This document shows, in pieces, positions 24,501 through 35,322 of a DNA stretch of 64,000 bases. The stretch comes from Acanthaster planci (Eukaryota; Echinodermata; Asteroidea; Valvatida; Acanthasteridae): contig NW_019091364.1 of assembly GCF_001949145.1 (NCBI RefSeq), positions 567,913-631,912 on the forward strand, read 5' to 3'. The notes below the pieces were generated by a model that worked only from the letters and a program-made list of their open reading frames with translations, was not told the DNA's origin and searched no databases. Made by a program: the position numbers and the translations under genes. Positions within the stretch are counted from its first letter, which is position 1. Every line of letters starts with the position of its first letter.

Positions 24501-25861
24501 CTTTACAATTCATGTGTAAACCTCATAACATAAGAAAACGAGACTTTTGTGTTTCGTGTCTTTCCCGTTTCAATGTCCCAGCAGAGGTCAAGATTTTTCC
24601 ATCTTCCATGAGTTGGATTTGTGCATGAAGAATGACATGGGACATGAATGATTGTCTATGACAGCACGCTTGTCTTGTTTTGCTATATCAAATGTACAGT
24701 TTCTTTTATTCATGCATGGTTGAAAAAGTCATATAATTATGTGTAAGAAATACAAAATGTACAAAAAAATTTGAGTTCCAGGTACATGAAGATCATTTTT
24801 GAAGAGTCATTTACAGCCAGCTCTCCTCACATGAGCTGATTTCCTTGTTTTTGACTGCCCATGTTTGCCAACAAAGTAACACTATAGGGCCTTTTCCATC
24901 TCAGAATTTCCTGTCTATTTTTTAACGATGAGTTTTTATGCCTGTAAGCAAAGGCTCTGCCTGTAATTGTTAGCATGTCAGGTCCATCAATGTAGATTCA
25001 CAAATTGAACCAAATGCCTAGTGTGCCATTTTGCAGGCAGAAACTTGATTTCAGGCTTGTGCATTTAAAGTATTGGGCTAATTTCAGGGCTTAACCAGGC
25101 ATATTTGGGCCTCTTTGGCCTTATATTCATGCTGTGTACAAAAAACCACTGACTTGCATCCTTGAAATGCACTTTACATGGGCTTACATTATTTCCGTTC
25201 CACTGGTTAACGTAAATTGAGTAACATGTGTACGTGCATCAACATGAAGTCCAGGGAGACGTGAGCATCTTATGTATACAGTATTCTGTATGCCTTATCC
25301 TGTCGTTGAAGACATTGGCCTTTGTCAGCGTGCCCTCTGTAATTGAATGTTTCCCTGTCAGGAGGAAGTAGGGCGGTTGCACCTTGCATGCCTCTTACAG
25401 ATATCCAGGAAAACAGGCCAGACAGAGCTCCATTTGAGATTCGTTCTCATGACCTTTATAAGATGTAACAGCATTGACCTTGAAGGACTGTTTTGTCGGG
25501 TTGAGTTTGAGGACTAATTAAATATGACGTATGTGACTGAAAATAGAGTTTTGTCAATAAGACCAGGGGAAAGAAGGCTGCAGTCTTCTTACACACAATC
25601 AGTTTAACTCACACCCCAACAATTTTCCTAATTCAAAGAATGTCAACATTATTGTGAATTTGTGATGTTAAGAATAACGTGATTTCACTTAATAATGCAT
25701 GGTTTGCTTAAGCACAGTCCCAAGGAAGTTTCCTGATATGAAATGAACAAGACGCTTTGCGGGAAAAATAATTTTGGAATGTGAAGTTGATTTTGTTTTT
25801 CTATTGATTTCTCATTGCAGGTGTGAAACGAGGCCCGCCTCCAGAGCCTCCATCTCATTAA
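15574..25861 (+). CDS. WIPF: WASP-interacting protein family (WIP/verprolin), complete, 5 coding exons
   Basis: Exons 15574-15754, 16901-17068, 17594-18628, 21933-22043 and 25821-25861 join in phase (all introns phase 1) into 511 codons; human WIPF1 is about 503. WIP proteins bind actin through an N-terminal WH2 domain and bind and stabilise N-WASP/WASP through a C-terminal peptide, promoting Arp2/3-driven actin assembly in the cytoplasm. Seen here: a polyproline N-terminus; a WH2 at about residues 34-55 with LLTDIHKGARLKKTVTNDRS; a glycine-rich block (about 64-97); a long proline-rich region (about 117-460) with repeated PPPPPP profilin/SH3-type runs; and a WASP-binding segment (about 463-500) with FESRFGFRSEKEF followed by YPSK. 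The ATG lies just after a strong acceptor near 15514, so a 5' UTR exon is probably spliced on. Family assignment is firm; which vertebrate paralog (WIPF1, 2 or 3) it matches is not decided. Confidence 0.93.
17594..18628 (+). CDS. WIPF: WIPF exon 3: proline-rich core
   Basis: This 1035-nt exon keeps phase 1 on both sides, and the open frame runs from the acceptor after 17593 to the donor GTAAGT at 18629. It encodes nearly all the SH3- and profilin-binding polyproline segments, plus a more complex first part with SWMNDIKGG near its middle. Two other frames on the same strand and the reverse strand are also long and open because of the CCN/CCA bias; their products (His/Leu-rich or Gly-rich) are by-products of composition, not genes. 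Confidence 0.9.
19223..19613. mobile_element. MITE-like element with TTAACCCTAACCA ends
   Basis: Left end TTAACCCTAACCATCCC; right end complement TTGACCCTAACCACC. Inside, variants of GGATTTTGAAGGATTGAGG recur four times near 19270, 19450, 19505 and 19560. It lies in the third WIPF intron. Confidence 0.45.
19758..20650. mobile_element. DNA-transposon-like inverted ends around an assembly gap
   Basis: CAGGGGCAGATCCATGGG at the left and CAGGGACAGATCCGGG (complement) at the right; both ends then run into C/G tracts. TGGGTTA occurs next to both ends, slightly offset. The interior is mostly Ns, so the content and true length are unknown. Confidence 0.45.
19856..20512. other. Assembly gap, 657 Ns
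   Basis: Unsequenced stretch inside the third WIPF intron, enclosed by transposon-like inverted ends. Open frames that span it are meaningless. Confidence 1.
22215..22320 (+). mobile_element. Diverged tRNA-derived SINE remnant, copy 4
   Basis: CAAGCTGGCTAATTGAG, GTAAGCAGAAGGTCATGGAT and GGAGTCTCACGCAAGTG follow the same order as the head of copies 1-3, with many mismatches. It lies in the fourth WIPF intron. Confidence 0.45.
22657..23285 (+). repeat. 158-bp tandem repeat, about four units
   Basis: GATTGAGGATGGTGAGTGGG recurs with changes at 22657, 22815, 22973 and 23131, an exact period of 158 bp. Units one to three are very similar; the fourth is diverged and truncated. Each unit carries GGTCAGTGGTAGG and TTCATTGACCTCCACAG. 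It lies in the last WIPF intron. No frame stays open over all units. Confidence 0.85.
24030..24380. mobile_element. Foldback element enclosing an 11-bp minisatellite
   Basis: The arm from AGATCTCTTTTGGAAGAG through AAGAACCATTGAGTGT to GACCAG (24065 to about 24132) is repeated inverted at about 24292-24359. Weaker pairing (GGCTTGCGG/CCACAAGCC) extends the arms outward. The centre is the minisatellite at 24143-24249. It lies in the last WIPF intron. Confidence 0.65.
24143..24249 (+). repeat. 11-bp minisatellite, about ten GTCATCCCCTG units
   Basis: Nearly perfect tandem units GTCATCCCCTG with CCCCCG and CCTGTG variants, sitting exactly between the two arms of the foldback element. Confidence 0.85.
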
Positions 25862-28800
25862 CTCCAGGTGATTTCATCTTTGGAATGAAATCAAGTTTCC
25901 TGTGGGTATATCAGTGGCACTCCTCATTAGGTTCAGGCCAAGACATTCCCTGAACAATCAACCTTATCCTGAAAATTTACTTGTTGCCAAATGACATGTG
26001 TCATAGAACACATGCGGTATAGTAGGGTTTTGAGTTGGAAAGGCACTATAGTAAAACATTGTGGGATTTTGCATACCCTGCACACAATCCTGTGGCCCAT
26101 CCTTTTGAAAAACTGAGGGTGAATATGTTTGCCACTTGATGCTTGATGTGAGGCTGCATCCGAATTTGTTGTCTAGAGCTACGTCTACGTCTTCGCTCCA
26201 TTGGAAATGTGTGGAGACACGTAGACAATAGACCTAGCCGTAGCTCTAGAAGCTCGTTTGAAAACAAAACCTTGTATATCTGTACACATTCCACGGGGAA
26301 CTTTATGCAAAAGGAGTCTACCTACGAACAGTTGGTTACCATTCAAGTCACACAGTGCAAATCTCACAGGCCATGTGGCTTGGAAATGTGTCAAATGCAG
26401 AAAATCTTTGTTCGACCAAACAGCAGGTTTCCAGGCCAAAATGTCATGTGATGTAGATGTGAATTGATGGCTACTACTTATACCAGCTTGCTAAGTGCAA
26501 AGTTGTGGTCTTAAGAGTTACCAACTTAGCAAAAACTAGCCAAGAGTCAGTCACCACCAATTTTACATGTACCTCATATCATGTTTTGGTCAGGTTTCTG
26601 CTTAGCAATAGATATCTGGCTGGCTTGGTAAATATTAGGCAATGCAACATTTTCTGAGATCAGCCCACTTCTTGTTTGTTGGGTTGTTGTTTTTTTCCAA
26701 GTCATTCATGGACTTGCTATAATAAATTGAAAAATGCTGTACAGAGTATTGCACAGTTTTCCTCTTTTTTTGAGGGGGGTTCATTGCTCCCAGAATTTCC
26801 ACTTGTGTGTCTGGATCATCCATTTGCTATTTCAATGAAATAGGCCTGTGAGGTTTGCCAAGCACCCTCCAAAATGACTTGACGGTGCCCGTTGTCCTAA
26901 CACTGGCCACAGTCTCGCACTATAATCACGACACTGTGATCAAGAGGACAGGAAGGAAACGTAAGAGTTGTCCTCTCCAAAAAATCCAAGCCAAACCCCC
27001 CCCATAAGTGGCATCCAATTCTGCTTGCAGGCATAAAGATGGGCAAGGTCTTTCATTGAAGGCAGGCAGGAAGTCTGTATTGTCTACCCTACTTAAACCA
27101 ACAAAAATGTGGAGTATTTTTCTTCGTTACTACTTGTTATTAAAGCATTGGTCAAATGCCTTGTCCAGTAAAATGACCATTTAGAAGTAAGAAATGATTC
27201 TGTATGTATAAACTTAGCCTTTTGTTACTCCTTGTGGCTATTACGTTTATTTCTATTCCATTATCTATTTTTTTTTATTGGATCCATGATTTGTAAAATC
27301 CTTCATTGAGAATGTTTCAAGGAGAGGACATCAAATGAGTATTTGGCCCTCTGATAGTTTCAGAATGGCCATTCTTGTGGCGGATATCCTTCATGAGATG
27401 TTTGCAGCGTATTTTGATCCTAGAGAATCATGACCCTGGCCATTCTAATACGGAACATTAGTACTTGGGAATGTTATCACTCATTTAAAGTGACGTTACA
27501 AGCTTTATCTCTTGTGGAAATGCCATCAGGATTTTCCCCGCAACAGAGAAAAAGATTAATAGTAAATGCAATTGATACCAAATGTGTTTGATTTAAAAAA
27601 CTGCTCCAATTATGAATTAATACTAAACTGAACATTTAATTTCAGTGTTTAGGGTTTTTTTTCACAAATGAACATGCAACTTGAAGTCTGCACAGAATCG
27701 TCAGTGATGAGAAACATTCTATATTGTAAACAAATTGCTGGTTTTGCAGAGGGCATCTGGTGTATGATTTTTTTTCTATCATTTTGCATTCATTTCTGTG
27801 GCATTTTTTCCGAGGAATCATCCAGTCATAAGGTTTACTTTGTAAATATGGATATACAAGACAAGATGCTAGAATATTGTAACTTATCTGTATAGTCTTG
27901 TACATGTATACTGCTCAAAAGCAATTTGGGAAGAGGTTGGAACTGCAAATCACCCAAACCGTATGCATCAATTAAGATGTCATGAGGAAATTTATAGACT
28001 GGGGATTCCTTCTCCAACATTTGACTGAAAGGTCTACATTTTACCATTTACAAGTATTTGAAAATTATTGCCTAGGTTTTGCAGTATGAAAGGGCATTGT
28101 AAAAAGTTTGTGCTGTTTGTCAAGATGGCGACAGATTTAAATTTCTGGCCATTTCCCTTCCTCGCCCCTGATTGAAAGCCGTCAGGAAAGGTTTGTAGGT
28201 TCATGACTGACATCCTTTCCAAACAGTAGCGAAGTCTTTTACAAAAGTGAGTAATCTAGCCAGAAATTGTCTCACTTGATAACTATTGAAAGTATTTTGT
28301 TCAGAGGTGAAGAAAACGGTTCCAAAGTACTCCGGCTTTTAGTCAGTTTGAATCAAAACTTGAGTTCAGTTTGGTTTTGAAGTTTTCCCTGACATTGCCA
28401 GACGTCAGAAGTTCCAAAGCATTTGTGGTATACATAGCAGGAATAATAAAATGTTGCTAATTAATGTTTGACCTTATCACCGGTACCCTCCTGTTAAATG
28501 CATTTTCTGTGCACGACTAAGTACACCGGTGAAAATGAGTCTGCGCATAATAAGCCCAGTATTGCTACATATTCAAGAACCCAGAGAGTTTTTGTTATTT
28601 CATAGTATTAAATAAATGCATTTGGGTTAGAAAGGGCAGTTGAATCTTGATAAACAATTATGTAAAGTTTAAAGACAAGACAAAAGATTTGTCTGGAAAA
28701 TAAAAAGGCTATGAACTGTGCATATTGTATCTAATTTTTTTCTGATATTTGTATAGTAATTGACTCAAGAAAGAAAACCCTTGTATTAAACATTTAAATA

Positions 28801-29494
28801 AATTTAAATGCAAAAAAGTTACCAAGGGGAACTGTATTTTTGGCTATGCATAATTGCGTATTTGAGATGACTTCCTAATATAGACTTAATGGTACATTCT
28901 AGATAGGCAACTGTATTGTGTAAAATAGGAAGAAAAAAAGTCACCCTTTTTTGATTTATATTATCATAGAAAAAACTCTTTGTACATGGTCCTTTTATCT
29001 GTTGTTTGTGTGATTAACAGACAAGTGGCGGCAATTATGGAATAAACAATGGATAATTCCGAGATCAAACCATTTTGCAGCCAGTGTGCATTGTAATATG
29101 GTTGCATTCCCTACATGTTGGACTTGTTATTCACAAGATTTTTGATGTTCATGTTTTATAGGAAGTGTCCACTGGAGTCCTTAATGGCTTGGTATCCGCC
29201 AGCTGCTTGCATTCAATGACAATCCACAGCAACCAGGACCAGTAACGACATGACCACATCTCAACTGCACTTCTTGTAGAGTTTTGTGCAGACACAAGGA
29301 ACGTCACAGATCAGTGGAAAGTTAAACCAATGGTTACTGATCAGATTTGTCCCAGACTGCAGGACTAGTCTGATGCCAAATCACCTCAGCAAGTCATAGA
29401 AACTGGTTGCAGCATTGCCATGGAAACATTTTCAATTGTCCCAAAAAAATTAGGGTAATCATGTATAACTAGTCACATCTAGTGTCCAAAACAT
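25862..29494 (+). other. WIPF 3' UTR and WIPF-LRRC46 convergent spacer
   Basis: No coding exon seen. AATAAA occurs at 28445 and 29041, either of which could end WIPF. One hairpin repeat lies at 26150. Confidence 0.45.
26150..26250. repeat. Hairpin-type dispersed repeat, copy 2
   Basis: GGCTGCATCCGAATTTGTTG, CTCCATTGGAAATGTGTGG and ACAATAGACCTAG match the copy at 13608. GAGCTACG near the start pairs with CGTAGCTC near the end. Confidence 0.5.
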
Positions 29495-29500
29495 TTTATT
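29495..29500 (-). terminator. Candidate poly(A) signal for LRRC46
   Basis: TTTATT on the plus strand (AATAAA on the minus strand) lies about 250 nt beyond the LRRC46 stop. WIPF transcribes toward it from the other side, and its own candidate signals (28445, 29041) are close by, so the two 3' ends may nearly meet. Confidence 0.4.
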
Positions 29501-29753
29501 TACAGTTCATGGCATTGGTATTCCAGTCTTATATACAAGTATTACATTGTATCTATAATTTACAATTGAACAAATCCAGCCAACAACCATATTACAAAAG
29601 TTGACCATTCACCTATTCTGCTTGTTATTAGAGTTATGCCTGTTATCTAGTGTTTAAAGTATAAAGAAAGTTAACGGCCATACAAGGAAACAACAAACCT
29701 GTCCTGTTCAGAAAAAAACATTTCATTGATCTTGGAAGAATTCAAAGGAGGAA

Positions 29754-32700
29754 TCATCTAGATGCCGATGACCCAGCACTCAACCGCCCGCTTGCTGGTG
29801 CAGAGGTCGCATCCCCTGACCTCGGGGTCATACCCAACGATGACCTGGCCGAGTTCATGGCTAGCTGTGATTGGCTACGTGCTTCCACTAGCTGCCCCAT
29901 GTGCCTGTAGTGCTCCGAGGCTTGTCGTTGAGAACGCAGACGCGATTCCTTGATCAAATTGGCCGACAACTGCAAAATGTCTGGTAACAAGACAGAGACA
30001 CGTGGAGTGGCGTGAGCTCCTTTACTACATAGAGAATATGTGCACTGCATCAAAAGTTCACTTGCCACAGAAGTGTGACGTCTACAGATAGCATGTTACT
30101 TAGATGAAAAATTATTTCAGTATTTTACTATGGTACATGTACATCTGTCCTTGAAAAATTTCTTGTCATCTTTGAGAACTTATTAGAGAGTCAATTGGCT
30201 CTCTGAAAGAAATTAATTTTTTACTGTCATCTTAATTTGATTTGTATTCAGACTGCCTGGTTGCAACCTCATGCTACAATGGGTCTGAACAACAACGATA
30301 GAGGGCGCTGTGCAATCTACGTGGACCATGGGAAGGCACTTGTGCATCATTGATGCTGCCAGCGCCAGGCCAGTGCACATTGCTAAGCCTGGGTACTAGA
30401 CGGGAAACTACGAAGAGACTACAGGATCAAACTTTACACAGGAATGGCTACCTAGTGCCCACGGCTAAGCCTGGATACTAGACAGGAAACTGTGAACAGA
30501 CTACAGGATCACAAGTACAGAATGTCTCAAATTGAAAGTCCCATCTGTGGAGAATATTGAAATGTTCGGTTGCATCCCAAACCTGCATCTTACCTTCAGT
30601 CAATTCACCTGTCCTTCCTTCCACCTCATCTTCTACATCCCCCATCTCATCATCTTCCTCTGAGCTTAAGGCAAGGGCATCGCATCCCGCTTCTAACCGC
30701 TCTTGTCTTGTTACAGCATCCCCATCCAACTGTTGAAGGTTCGGCAAGGCAAGTAGAAGTTTCCTCCTGTCCATGCAAACAAATCATTATTGCAAAAACT
30801 GACAAAAAGTTAAGATTAGGGAAAATTCCTTGAAGCCAAAAGATTGAAGCCCAAAGATTTCACTTTGTGCATCCTTGTTATCCTTTGTCGGTTTCTTTTG
30901 TTTAAACTTCCAAAGTGAAAAACGAGTAAGGAAATATGTTCCACTTTCAGTGAACTCATTTGTAACACCATCTGCTCCAAGCGGAACAGAAGAGGGCGTG
31001 CTTTTTTGGTACTCACTGCATAGACGCACCATGAGGCATGCAAGTTGATACGCATTTGACACGAAGCACGCTGAGTATGCATAATTTATTTATTCTGGCA
31101 TGTATGGTCTGGGTACACGCAGAATGTGTGCAAGAACCCGCTTGTAACCAACCACCTGTCCTTTGGTTGATTGAGGGTGCACTTCAGCTCAGGGTGGATT
31201 GTTTACCTGTAGTCGGCCATCTTGCAGCATGGATTTCCCTCCATAGTGAGTATCATCAAAGTCTTGGGAAGCTCATCTACCAAAGGAATAAATAACATCA
31301 TGTTCATTCGCATGGGCTACCGACATCAATCACTCAGGAATGCAAAGAGTCTGAGAAAAATGATTAATCAAGCAAAGTTGTTGGAAAGAAAAATAATTTG
31401 CAGAAAACTATTTGAGATTTTGATGGCGATTACAGTGAATCAATGAACCAGACAACATATCTACACCATGCCATGTATTGCAAGTTTACTGAAGTAAACA
31501 ATCCCTGGAAATACTTCTATTCATACCAATAGAATTTGAAGTTCATTAATTACGCTGAAACGTAGAAATCTGTCAATATATTGACTGTGACGCTAGTAAT
31601 ATTTTTTTCTACTTCATATCATATGAAACAACTTCTCAACACTTAATAAATTCAGAATGCCTCACTTGTGTCGAACTCTTGAATCTGATTGGACGACAAG
31701 TCCAGCAGCTTGAGTCCTGGAAGGTCAGTCAGGTTTTCCACCTTCTCAATTTGGTTGCCAGCAAGAGTTAGGAAGCACAGGGACTGTAGCGACTCAAGAT
31801 TCTTAATTTTCTCGATCCGATTCTGGTATGGGAGAGACCAAGTTAGGCAAAGGCAACTTGAAATTCTCGGACTGGCCAGCCGACCCCGGTAAGCTCGGTG
31901 GTCAAGTGGTTAAGACGTCTGCACTAGTAAGCAAGAGGTCTTGGGTTCGAGTCCCACCCGAGTAGGCTTGTGACCTTTTTCGCAAGCTCTCGGACATGCA
32001 CTGAGCATACATTGTTTATTATTAATGTATACATTGGGTAAGGGCAAAACCCGTTATATAAATCCTTTGTCTGTCCTTCAACTTGAAATTCTGTTGCTGG
32101 CCACAATCTATATGACCTTGAGGAGTATTTTTTAAGAAGTAAGAGTTCTTTCATTTAGGACTATGGAACAGATATGGATTTCCTCAACAAAATTAATCTG
32201 GGTTATTTTCCCACCTGTAAGGCTGATAAGTCTTATTTTTCTATTCCTTGACAGGCTGACAAGCTATGTAGGGCTGATTCAATGTGAAAAATTCACTATT
32301 TGAATATTTGACCTTCAATTCGATCGAATATCTGAATATTCGGTTTTACCAACCAGCAGATGAAAAAAACCATGTACCATTGATGAAAAAACCATGTACA
32401 AAATTAGTTGCAATACCACAAACAATGTTGATGTACATTATAATCAATATTATAGCTTTTCATGTCTAGGAGTATCTCCAGCCATAGTTTAGCAAGATTT
32501 AAGGGATGAACAATACTCCTTCATTTGGATCTGCTTGAAACAAACCTCCATAGTGCCATTTTTCTCATTTAAGCAAAAGAAAATTATTCAATATTCAAAT
32601 TTGGAAAATAAGATTTGAACAATTCATAATCAATTGAAATCATTCACCATGCTAGTTTGAATAACAACACTGATTCATGTACGTTTAATCATAGATATAG

Positions 32701-33551
32701 TCTCCTCAGATTTTCTTTAAACCCTCTCTAACCAAACAGGAATCAACTTTGAAGGAATTAAGTTTGAAGATAATCTTCTCACTTGCTGTAAGTACAGGTT
32801 TGTGACAGGTCCCATCATCTCAAGATCATCAATCTCTCCAACATTCTCCCTGTCTAAACGCAGATGAGTCAGCTTGCTGATAGCGTGAATTCTGTGCATA
32901 CAGAAAGCTTTGTATTAATTTATGACAACTTTCTGAAGCTTCATTTTTATACATGCACTTTCATTATTTGCTCAGTTTCAAGTGAGCATTTCCACTGGAA
33001 TGTCCAATGCTGCATCGTCGCTAGTTACATTGGAAATATCACATCAGCTTTCAAATCAAGACGGTGAAAGGAAATGGTGCATAGATTGAAGAAACACTCA
33101 CAGCTTCTCATGGGATCCACTAGCAACATCCGGAGATAGATTCCTTCTTGCTATCAACTGAAGACTGATTCTGATAGGTCTGGACATAACTGAGGTCAGA
33201 AGTAACAACAAATTTTATGAAACTCAGCTCCCTCAAGACTCCAAAACTTGACATCCACTTATCAATGTATAATTAGCAGTTCCTCCCCCTCCTCCATCAA
33301 CCCAAACCCCACCCCCTGATCTTACTCTTAGGCATCTCTGCCTCTTCACACTGCTGCCGGTACTTCTCTTCCTGTGACTGCAGCCTTTCGTCTGCATCCA
33401 CAGACGGACCAAAGGCTTCCTCTTTCCTTGCTCCATCACCGGAGGGTGCTTTTGGCTTGGACGTCAATGGATTTGTAGCTGGTTTGTCCTTCGGCATTGA
33501 TTTGGATCTGGTTGAAGCAGTCGACTTTGATTTGACAGAGGACTTCTTCAT
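29754..33551 (-). CDS. LRRC46: Leucine-rich repeat-containing protein 46, complete, 7 coding exons
   Basis: Exons from 5' to 3' on the minus strand: 33326-33551, 33102-33189, 32783-32891, 31666-31822, 31207-31276, 30594-30766, 29754-29980. They total 1050 nt in phase: 349 residues and a TGA (human LRRC46 is about 321). An S/K-rich basic N-terminus (1-75) is followed by ISLQLIARRNL, then about five LRRs (roughly 112-212) with cores LTHLRLDREN, VTNLYLQQNRI, LCFLTLAGNQI, LKLLDLSSNQI and LMILTMEGNPC. An LRR-capping segment with RRKLLLALPNLQQLDG and an acidic stretch follow, then a helical, Q/R-rich C-terminus ending in a Ser/Ala-rich tail. LRRC46 is known in mouse as a sperm flagellum protein needed for spermiogenesis; a ciliary role here is inferred. 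Start chosen: the first ATG of the KKSSVKSKS reading, just after a possible acceptor. Confidence 0.88.
31065..31205 (+). repeat. Dispersed repeat pair, copy 1
   Basis: CGCTGAGTATG, then TACACGCAGAATGTGTGCAA, GAACCCGCTTG and ACTTCAGCTCAGGGTGGAT match the segment at 33722-33890 in order and spacing. It lies in an LRRC46 intron. Confidence 0.55.
31868..32078 (+). mobile_element. tRNA-derived SINE copy 3, perfect 14-bp target duplication
   Basis: Flanked by CAACTTGAAATTCT at 31854-31867 and 32079-32092. The tRNA-like segment (about 31891-31965) contains TGGTCAAGTGG and GGGTTCGAGTCCCAC; the tail contains AGGGCAAAACCCG. It lies in an LRRC46 intron, opposite in strand and about 45 bp upstream of the exon at 31666-31822, so it has replaced sequence around the branch-point region. 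Confidence 0.8.
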
Positions 33552-33721
33552 TGTTATTTTATCATCAAATCTTTGACTGAAGAAACCTGTCAAATACACA
33601 TTTGAGATTTGAGTGCATGTGGAGAGGGCGTGTTTTCAAACGAAATTGACAGCACATTGGTACCATGATCTCTATGCCTGGTACACCACATACATGTACA
33701 AGTAGAAGTTCTAGCATGTTT

Positions 33722-33890
33722 GGCGCGGGCCACACTGAGTATGTGCAACGTAAATTATGCTGGGATGTACAGTCTTTGCGCGTACACCGAATGGGTGCAA
33801 GAACCCGGTTGGAAAACTTCATACCAATCTGTCTCTTGTTTGACGGTGAGAGTATACTTCAATTCAGGATGGATAGTCAGCAGTCAATAT
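33722..33890 (+). repeat. Dispersed repeat pair, copy 2
   Basis: CACTGAGTATGTG, TACACCGAATGGGTGCAAGA, ACCCGGTTGG and ACTTCAATTCAGGATGGAT correspond to the copy at 31065. It lies just upstream of the first LRRC46 coding exon. Confidence 0.55.
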
Positions 33891-34672
33891 ACATGTATGA
33901 TGTACTAACAGGCCTAGGCATTTAACATGTTTAGTCATGTTAATCTATTGCACAGAAAATGCAAAACCTATGCAAACTAGAATGCTCAGTCTCAGGCTCT
34001 TTGGTTAAACACTGTATACATTTGGAATACATTGACAGTATCCGACAATTTTTTTAAAAAGGTTATGTTTCACGACCACGATGATTTAGCGATGATTTTA
34101 GTTTATCAAAATGACAGACCACACACCATGCCACCGATTATGAGTTTATCATGATCGTGCATTCGTGATGGTTTCGCCAAAACAACAATCTAAAATATAT
34201 TACTTTGTCCTGAAATCGAATGTTAATTCGCTTACATGTACACCACTATTACATCATAGGCCTACGACATCAAATGTAACACTTATTCCTACTTCAAATT
34301 CGGTTGCATCCTTAGAAACGAGACGCTTCGCCCTTAGTCAGTTGTTAGTTGGAATCCATCAATAGTACCAAACTCTGGAGGGCGCAATTCTCTTCACCGT
34401 ATGACATGTACACTGCACTAGCACTTGACAGAGCTAGAGACACACACGTTCACATCAGGATGCTGACCGAACACGAAAGTCCCGGTGTGTTTTCACGCAC
34501 ATTATGATTCTGCTCACCAGCCTAACTCATGTTTTATACTAATCATGCTAATTTAAACTCCTGTTTTGACATAACGATGGGCTTTACTCACTGTCACACT
34601 TTTTAAATAAAGAGCGACCAGAGGTGTTTATTCAGGTGAGAAGTTAATGTTTTCCTTGAATTCTTAACGAGC

Positions 34673-35322
34673 ATGACTAGGCCTACTTGTACTACTACTA
34701 GCCCCAGACTGGGGGCCAGTCTACTGGACTCCATCCGTACCCTAGGCCCGGCCACAGCGGTCCATTCAAAAAGTGGGGACTTAGCAAAAATGCCTTCTAT
34801 GAAATCCCATTTGCATGTATGGATCACTCACCCCATCAAGCCATTTCCAATTTTTAGAAGTCCGTGAAATTTTGGTTTCGATTTGGGCCATTATTCATTT
34901 ACTTTGCCGACCGATACCAAACACAATCGGGATCTCGGCCTATTTGGTCTGGGAACCAGACAGCGTTATTACGTAGATCTCCCAAGCATGACAATGCCAA
35001 TGAACACTGATGAATGATAAACCGAAATGCATACGATGCCTGGGATCAAGTGTGAACTCATTGCCAGACAAATCGCGGCATGTGTGGCGCACACATCATT
35101 CGCTCATCCAATCCCCATCCCGCACAATGATGACATGACCATGAAAATATATGACATCTGTTGTTTTCATCGCATTCATTGCATTGATGCATACACATCT
35201 TCATTACGAGTGATAAAACAGAAGTTCGGATCATAGAAGGCATTTTCGCTGTGGGGCCTAGGATACAGAGGGAGTCCAGTAGACTGGCCCCAGTCTGGGG
35301 CTAGACTAGGCCTAGGCCTCTA
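34673..35322. repeat. Inverted repeat pair, about 80-bp arms
   Basis: TAGCCCCAGACTGGGGGCCA and CAGTCTACTGGACTCC at 34698-34732 return inverted at about 35270-35303, with CCTAGGCC blocks on both arms. Together they enclose about 480 bp without a recognisable gene. It may be a DNA transposon upstream of LRRC46; no target duplication was identified. Confidence 0.5.

Noticed and set aside
29414-29427. X-box-like ATTGCCATGGAAAC
   Set aside because: Lies between the two convergent 3' ends, far from any promoter; likely chance.
31891-31965. tRNA gene
   Set aside because: A and B boxes are present, but the unit sits inside a SINE with a leader, a tail and a target duplication, and the cloverleaf pairing is poor.
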